Origin: Gigaspora margarita
Taxonomy: Eukaryota; Glomeromycota; Glomeromycetes; Diversisporales; Gigasporaceae
Direction: 5' to 3'
DNA: 64,000 bases
Assembly: GCA_009809945.1 (NCBI GenBank)
Contig: WTPW01001644.1
Span: 72,894-136,893, forward strand
Shown here: positions 59,042 to 64,000 of the stretch, one piece after another
Layout of the letters: the number at the start of each line of letters is the position of its first letter
How positions within the stretch are numbered: position 1 is the stretch's first letter
Position numbers and translations under genes: made by a program
Notes under the pieces: generated by a model
The model's input: only the letters and a program-made list of their open reading frames with translations
What the model was told of the DNA's origin: nothing
Databases searched by the model: none

Positions 59042-60991
59042 ATGCCTGCCTCTAAGTAATTATTACTATTTGTTTCTTTAAACCTTTAAGCTAGTTATAT
59101 AAAATGAGATAAATATGATGTCACGCACAAAAATGTATCTTCATGAAAAAGTTTTAAAGACCCATTTATAATATTTTATAAAATATATATATATATATAT
59201 ATATATATACAAATAAATAATTAGAATAAAATATAATATAATTCATCTATCGTAACTTTTTTTTTTCTTGCAAGTTATAATTAATTCTTTTATTTTTATT
59301 TTTATTTTTTCTTTCTATCTAGCTATAGATATCGATTGGAAGTCTCCCAAGAACCCATAAGAGCAAGAATGTGTGGTTTTGGAGATAAAGACCGTCGTCC
59401 AATAGACCCACCACCGGTCGTCAGGCTTTTTGTATCCTTTCCTGATGGAACTCCTGAATCAGAGAGGTAATGAACGAACATTTAGTTTTTACTGATTATT
59501 AACTAATATGATATGATATTATATGAATAAATTCTTTCATTTACTGATTGTTCGCCTGTGATTGATATTATGTAATCTCGGTTTATACCTCTACTATTTT
59601 CTATTACGTCATCAACAATATGGCTGCTTTTTAATCAGAATTATATATATCTAATAACTATGCTAACTTAGTTCTAAAAACTATTATTATATATTGGGTT
59701 AAATTCAGGATAATAGATAATCTACTGTATAGCGTTGCATATAGTACTCCGGGTTCTTTTCAAGAAAGTCGGCCTAGATTGAATAATACCCCAGATTTTG
59801 GGAGATGGGAGGAAAATTCAAATTATTATTACTGATCTATATAAACCTTGCAATTAGACATATCAAACCCAATTAAAAGATCGCAGTAATGATTATAATA
59901 AATCGCTTGTCAAAAAAGGGTGATACTACTCCGGGGGTACTATATGCAGCGCTGTACGGTAATTTGATTATTTGATTATTTGATTACTTTATTTGATTAT
60001 TTGATTATTTGACCATATTATTTTCTTTTTTTTAACTATTGATTTTTTAATTTACACTCTTGATTTTACAATATATATATACTAGTTCTATCGACCATAC
60101 TATGATGACTGTTCATGCTGCGTTATGGTCTGAAAATCGTAGAGAAGAACGAAGTCTTGTAATCAATCCTTCGGCTATACCCGGTCAAGCTACAGGACCG
60201 ACCACAAGTATTATGTCATTAAATCCTCCATATTGTATAAAAACTCTTGTAGGATCTTGCGTTTCATCTGCATATCTACTCAGAGATCATACAGATCAAA
60301 AAGGAATTTACTTTATATTTCAAGATTTATCAGTTAGAACTGAAGGTACTTATACCCTGAAATTCTCTTTCATTGATCTTAGAGAAATAATATCTCCGTA
60401 AGTTGAATTATCAAAAAATTTTATTGATAATCATATAATCATTTAAATTTTAACTTAATTCGTAATTTGATTGAAATCTCCTTTATTAGAAATTCATTTT
60501 AAATCATTGTTTCTTTTTTTAAAAAAAATTCAAAAATAGAACACAAGAAAAAGTTCGTAGATGTGTAACCGCTGAAGTATATAGTGCTCCTTTTAGGGTA
60601 TACACTGCAAAAAAGTTTCCGGGTATGACAGGTATGAAGAGCACAAAGGGATTATAATAATTTCAGAGTTCTATCCAGTAAAAAAAAATTTTCCGATAAA
60701 TAATAACTTTATATTCATAAATTTTTTTAATTACCAAATATTTTATATTATTTAGGGTCAACCGCTCTTTCTAATGCTTTTGCTAGTCAGGGTATTAAAC
60801 TTACAATTCGTAAAGACATTCGTTATCAAAGAATTAATGTTAATCCATTAGACCAAATGAATGAACATACTACTATCACTACTACTTCAACTCCTAGTAA
60901 TATCATTAAATCCGATTATCCCGATAATCCCGATGATGACACTGAGGAGCTTGATGATTTTTCGCATGAAAAGATAAAACGAGAACAATAA
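59042..60991 (+). CDS. Velvet-domain transcription regulator (VosA/VelB-like)
   Basis: Five exons, 59,042-59,055, 59,323-59,466, 60,086-60,397, 60,540-60,631 and 60,756-60,991, join in phase to a 265-residue protein. All introns are GT-AG (donors gtaatt, gtaatg, gtaagt, gtatga). The velvet domain spans about residues 6-213. It has the family signature [14 protein letters not shown] at 18-31, HAALWSE at 63-69, [17 protein letters not shown] at 132-148, [16 protein letters not shown] in exon 4 and [19 protein letters not shown] in exon 5. Velvet proteins are fungal DNA-binding regulators with an NF-kB-like fold. They form homo- or heterodimers that control sporulation and secondary metabolism in the nucleus. 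The tail is short and acidic ([10 protein letters not shown]), so the protein is smaller than most ascomycete VosA or VelB. The tiny first exon (MPASN) is the least certain part. Confidence 0.93.
59178..59209. repeat. (AT)n microsatellite in velvet intron 1
   Basis: About 16 dinucleotide units lie in the first intron, between the short first exon and the acceptor at 59,321-59,322. Confidence 0.9.
59724..59961 (+). mobile_element. MITE inside velvet intron 2
   Basis: The tips tactgtatagcgttgcatat and the mirrored atatgcagcgctgtacggta include TA at both ends, as for Tc1/mariner relatives. The 619-nt intron 2 (59,467-60,085) is enlarged mainly by this insertion. An inverted copy lies at 40,149-40,397. 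Confidence 0.78.
59962..60013 (+). repeat. (TTTGATTA)n repeat in velvet intron 2
   Basis: Six or so units of ttatttga follow directly on the MITE end. Confidence 0.8.
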
Positions 60992-61009
60992 AACATATAA
61001 ATCAGCTTA

Positions 61010-61245
61010 TTGTTTTTTTTATAAAATCATGCTTTATAAATCATGCTTCTTTTTTCTTTCCTTTCATTCTTTAAATCTTTAATTTGCTAAAAAATGTTTT
61101 TATCATGCTTTTATTAGCAAATTCGATTGTTTTTTTTTTATATAAAATCATGCCTCTTTTTTCTCTCCTTTCATTCTTTAAATCTTTTAATTTGCTACTA
61201 AGAATTTTTATCGTTCTTTTATTAGTAATTTTGGTTTTTTTTCGT
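61010..61245 (+). repeat. Duplicated 3' flank of the velvet gene
   Basis: A unit of about 120 bp (ataaaatcatgc, cttttttct-tcctttcattctttaaatctt, aatttgcta, then a ttttattag-aaatt end) occurs twice in tandem. It starts 20-30 nt after the stop codon and probably includes transcript-end sequence. The 74-codon hydrophobic frame across it comes from T-rich sequence and is not credible. Confidence 0.75.
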
Positions 61246-61645
61246 CGTTTATGCGTTGGCTTTTGTTTTTATGGCTTAAATGATTTTCTTAGTAGGGATT
61301 ATGTTTAGGCAATAATTGATTATTATATGAAATTTATTTATTTATTTTTTTGTAATTAGTTTTTATCTTTTAGTTATTTTTGTCTTTTACGTATTATAGG
61401 TCGATTTATGTTAATATTTGTAAAGTTTTTTAAATAATGATTGTGTGGTGTTATGTTGCCTTTATTTTTTATATGGATTTAAGCTAGTAGTATATAATTA
61501 ACGGATATGAAATAAGAACAGATGTGAATAAGACCCGGTAAATGTCGAATAAGAAGAGTTAAAGGAAATATTTTCTAATTATGGTTAACTAAGTATCGCG
61601 TAATTTTTGGAGAGCCCTTGTACTTGGTGAAAGGGACAAATAAAT
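61246..61645. other. Intergenic DNA
   Basis: No feature supported. The sequence gtacttggtgaaaggg near 61,620 is echoed by gtacttggtcgatgg at 62,069, just beyond the MITE cluster. Confidence 0.4.
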
Positions 61646-61872
61646 ACAGTCGTCCATCCCTATAGTCACCAAGTTGGTCGCACCCTAATGTAGTGATTAT
61701 ATAAAGGTGTGACTATAAATCTAAACCTCTATATAATTACAGTTATATTAAAAATTATAAATGGTGATTAAAAAAATTTTGTTAAAAATAAAAATTATAT
61801 AGTACTAGAAGTCTATAGACAAAAAAATATACAATATGTACATTGTAATAGTAAGATATTATTTATAGTATA
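61646..61872 (+). mobile_element. Left part of a TA-flanked MITE, truncated
   Basis: It begins TA-cagtcgtccatccctata, like the other cagtc-tipped elements, and contains a mirrored gtgattatataaaggtgtgac. No right tip is found before the next element starts at 61,873. Confidence 0.55.
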
Positions 61873-62069
61873 CAGTCAACCTCCCATAAGATCACCTCCC
61901 CTACAATCACATCATATAAAAACCCCTCTCTATATCACATTTTTGTTAAAGTTAATTTACTATTAAATATATAAAAAAATACCTCTATAAAAGCACAGTT
62001 ACTTTAATAAGCACATTTTAAAAAAAGTTCTTAAGTCAAAAAATGTGTGATCTTATAGGAGGTCGACTG
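61873..62069. mobile_element. TA-flanked MITE, 197 bp
   Basis: Tips cagtcaacctcccataagat and its mirror atcttataggaggtcgactg are bordered by TA (61,871-61,872 and 62,070-62,071). It is the short, unexpanded form of the tip family also seen at 33,465 and 36,004. Confidence 0.85.
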
Positions 62070-62126
62070 TACTTGGTCGATGGTATTAAATTAATGCCCT
62101 AAAATATTGGGTAGATGTTCTAATTA

Positions 62127-62630
62127 CTGTATGTGTCCGAAAATAAGCTACTTTTTTTGGGAGCTTATTTTTATGAAAAAGGTTTTTTAGCGATCACAAA
62201 AGTTGTTACATAGTAAAGTCCAAATTTTACTATCAAAACTGATTATAATTGTTTAAGTAAAAATGTTTAAAGATTAAAATGCATACTCTCTAAAATTTTA
62301 ATACAAATTGGAGAACTTTTTATTATTTACATTTAATTTTTATGTTTGCCAAATATATTTTTTTAAAGAATTTTATTTTTTTGTCAAGAGTAAAATTCAA
62401 ATGTCAAATAATAAATGGTCTCTAAACTTGCTACAAATTTAGAATATATGTATTTTGATCTCCCAAATAAGTTTATTTAAGCGATTATAATTGATTTCTA
62501 TAGTAAAATATATGTAGCAACTATTGTCAATCATGGGTAGCTTATTTTCATGTCAAAGACGTTTTTTAGTTTTTTGACCAAAAGAAGGGGTAGCTTATTT
62601 TAGGTGGTAGCCTATTTTCAGATCAGTTCC
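62127..62630. mobile_element. MITE with repeated agcttatttt motifs, 504 bp
   Basis: The left end (ctgtatgtgtccgaaaataagctac) and the right end (complement of gtagcctattttcagatcag) are inverted repeats. A second agcttattttt / aggggtagcttatttta pair lies inward. The 5-mer aatta borders both ends (62,122-62,126, 62,631-62,635). There is no coding frame. Confidence 0.65.
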
Positions 62631-62634
62631 AATT

Positions 62635-63613
62635 ATTTCCCAACACAAACTTTCCCAATAATTCATTTGCCTGTCAAACCTTTTTCTGTCATATCACTTT
62701 CCCAACAATGCATTTTTTCTGACAGTATTAGATTCCTGACGTATGAGTTTCCTGACATATCACTTTTCTGACTATATCCATTTTCTGACAGTATTCTTTT
62801 CCAGACAGTATATTTTTCCTAACAGTATTTTTTTTCTGACAGTATTCTTTCCTGAAAATATTTATTTCCTGATAGTATTCTTTCCTAACAGTACCCTTTT
62901 CTGACAGTAACCTTTTCCAACAGTACCCTTTCCTAATAGTACTCTTTTCTGACAGTACTCTGTCTAACAGTATCTTTCCTGAAAGTATCCTTTCTCAACA
63001 GTATCCTTTCCTGATAGTATCCTTTCACAAATGCATAAAAATTATTTGGGATGTGACCTGCTTAAATTGGTTAGTTCATGCTAACCAAACAATATTCCAA
63101 AGTACACAAAAATTGGGTTTCAAACTCTGCTTCAAAACTGGTTATATACATGAATTAATTATTCTTGCTTGAACATTTTAGTAATAGTTAGGGTTAGGGT
63201 GAGCACTAATATTTTCCTTTTTTATATTAGGGTTGGTATAGGTTATAAATAAAAATTTTTAAATTGAATAATTTTATGCACCTGAGAAAAGGATAATGTC
63301 AGGAAAAGATACTGTTGGGAAAAGGTACTGTCAGAAAAAGGTACTGTTAAAAAAGATACTATCAGAAAAAGATACTGTCAGAGAAATAATGCTGTCAGAA
63401 GAGATTACTATCAGGAAAAGAATACTGTCAAGAAAGAATACTGTCAGAAAAATAATACTATCAGGAAATAGCTATATAAGGAAAGTGATATGTCAGAAAC
63501 TAATATTTTGGGAATCTAATTATGTTCAAAAAAGGTATTGTTAGGAAAGTGATATATCTAAAAAAGGTTTGGCAGGCAAATGAATTGTTAGGAAAGTTTG
63601 TATCAGGAAAATA
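62635..63613. mobile_element. Foldback element with minisatellite arms
   Basis: Terminal inverted repeats of about 60 bp (acaaactttcc-aa-aattcatttgcctg and its mirror) lead into arms made of 16-20-bp units. The left arm (62,700-63,025) repeats cctttcctgacagtat. The right arm (63,290-63,545) repeats the complement atactgtcaggaaaag. The spacer (63,030-63,285) has a gttagggttagggt segment. The 82-codon frame at 63,296 is a repetitive reading of the right arm (many KDTVRK-like units) and not a gene. Confidence 0.85.
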
Positions 63614-64000
63614 ATATAAACCCTTTTTAGACACATATGGTATATTTTTGCATCAGGCACTATAGAACTTTTGTAGCCAATTAGATTAATTGCTTGCATT
63701 ATTTAAAAATTAGTAATAGTTTATTTATTAATTAAAATATAAATATCATCCGCAAATTTTATATATCATCCGCAAATTTTATATATAGATATTAATCGAT
63801 ATATAACACTTAATCGTTTTATATCGATTATAAAATATCGTTATATATCGATTAATTGGATAAAAATCGATATATATCTAAATCGATATATATCATTTTT
63901 TATATTAAATCGTTATATATCTATAAATCGATTATAATCGGAATTATTTGAAACGATATATAACGATTAACAGATCTTTAACGATTACATAATGTTTTGA
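63614..64000. repeat. A+T-rich end with atcgatatata repeats
   Basis: A 20-bp sequence, tatcatccgcaaattttata in outline, is duplicated at 63,747-63,786. From 63,786 to the window edge atcgatatata / cgttatatatcgatta words recur in both orientations. This is probably the beginning of another inverted-repeat element cut by the window end. Confidence 0.55.

Noticed and set aside
63296-63544. 82-codon frame with KDTVRK-like repeats
   Set aside because: It is a translation of the minisatellite in a foldback arm.

Overview
The window is strongly A+T-rich nuclear DNA from a eukaryote with spliced genes, scattered Ns, many A/T homopolymers and a very high load of transposable elements. One gene is identifiable beyond doubt: a five-exon velvet-domain regulator (59,042-60,991, + strand). 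Velvet proteins are fungal. That, with DUF6570-type Helitrons, dense MITEs and signs of CpG decay, fits an early-diverging fungus, most likely an arbuscular mycorrhizal (Glomeromycotina, Rhizophagus-like) genome. The organism assignment is inference.

Layout. 1-13 kb is gene-free and holds small inverted-repeat elements (303-539, 2,635-3,152, 3,726-3,905, 5,345-5,527, 5,601-5,786). It also holds a 1.8-kb foldback filled with a palindromic minisatellite (6,896-8,696), a poly(A)-tailed insertion with a target duplication (8,803-8,919) and a CAAAT-rich element (10,060-10,342). 13.06-19.59 kb is a decayed autonomous Helitron on the minus strand (DUF6570 region, HUH Rep, PIF1-like helicase), split by a tRNA-derived SINE at 16,102-16,848. 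A degenerate second piece of the helicase end lies at 12.04-12.25 kb.

19.6-40.4 kb is again gene-free. It holds a 370-bp tandem duplication, hAT-like elements with 8-bp target duplications (23,673-24,367 and 25,276-25,464), further CAAAT elements with exact 9-bp duplications (24,604 and 35,204), foldbacks made of repeated 200-230-bp units (31.6-33.0 and 39.5-40.1 kb), and Tc1/mariner-like TA-flanked elements expanded with 330-bp palindromic units (33,465-34.8 kb and 36,004-37,731).

40.4-58 kb is less extreme in base composition. It has a telomere-like repeat (41.2 kb), a 1.2-kb tandem segmental duplication with a 10-bp microsatellite at its junction (44.6-46.9 kb), a possible multi-exon gene of unknown function (49.66-50.88 kb), a tandem array containing LTR starts (51.2-52.1 kb), and a broken LTR element (52,091-56,518) with a solo LTR nested in one of its LTRs. 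A TTAA-flanked element carries a Lys/Pro-rich coding-like stretch (56,964-57,597).

58-64 kb holds the velvet gene with a TATA-like box and an intronic MITE. It is followed by a duplicated 3' flank, TA-flanked MITEs and a foldback whose two arms are minisatellites (62,635-63,613). There is no operon-like or cooperating gene set. The window is one regulatory gene beside a transposon graveyard. No rRNA gene, stand-alone tRNA gene or CRISPR array was found.
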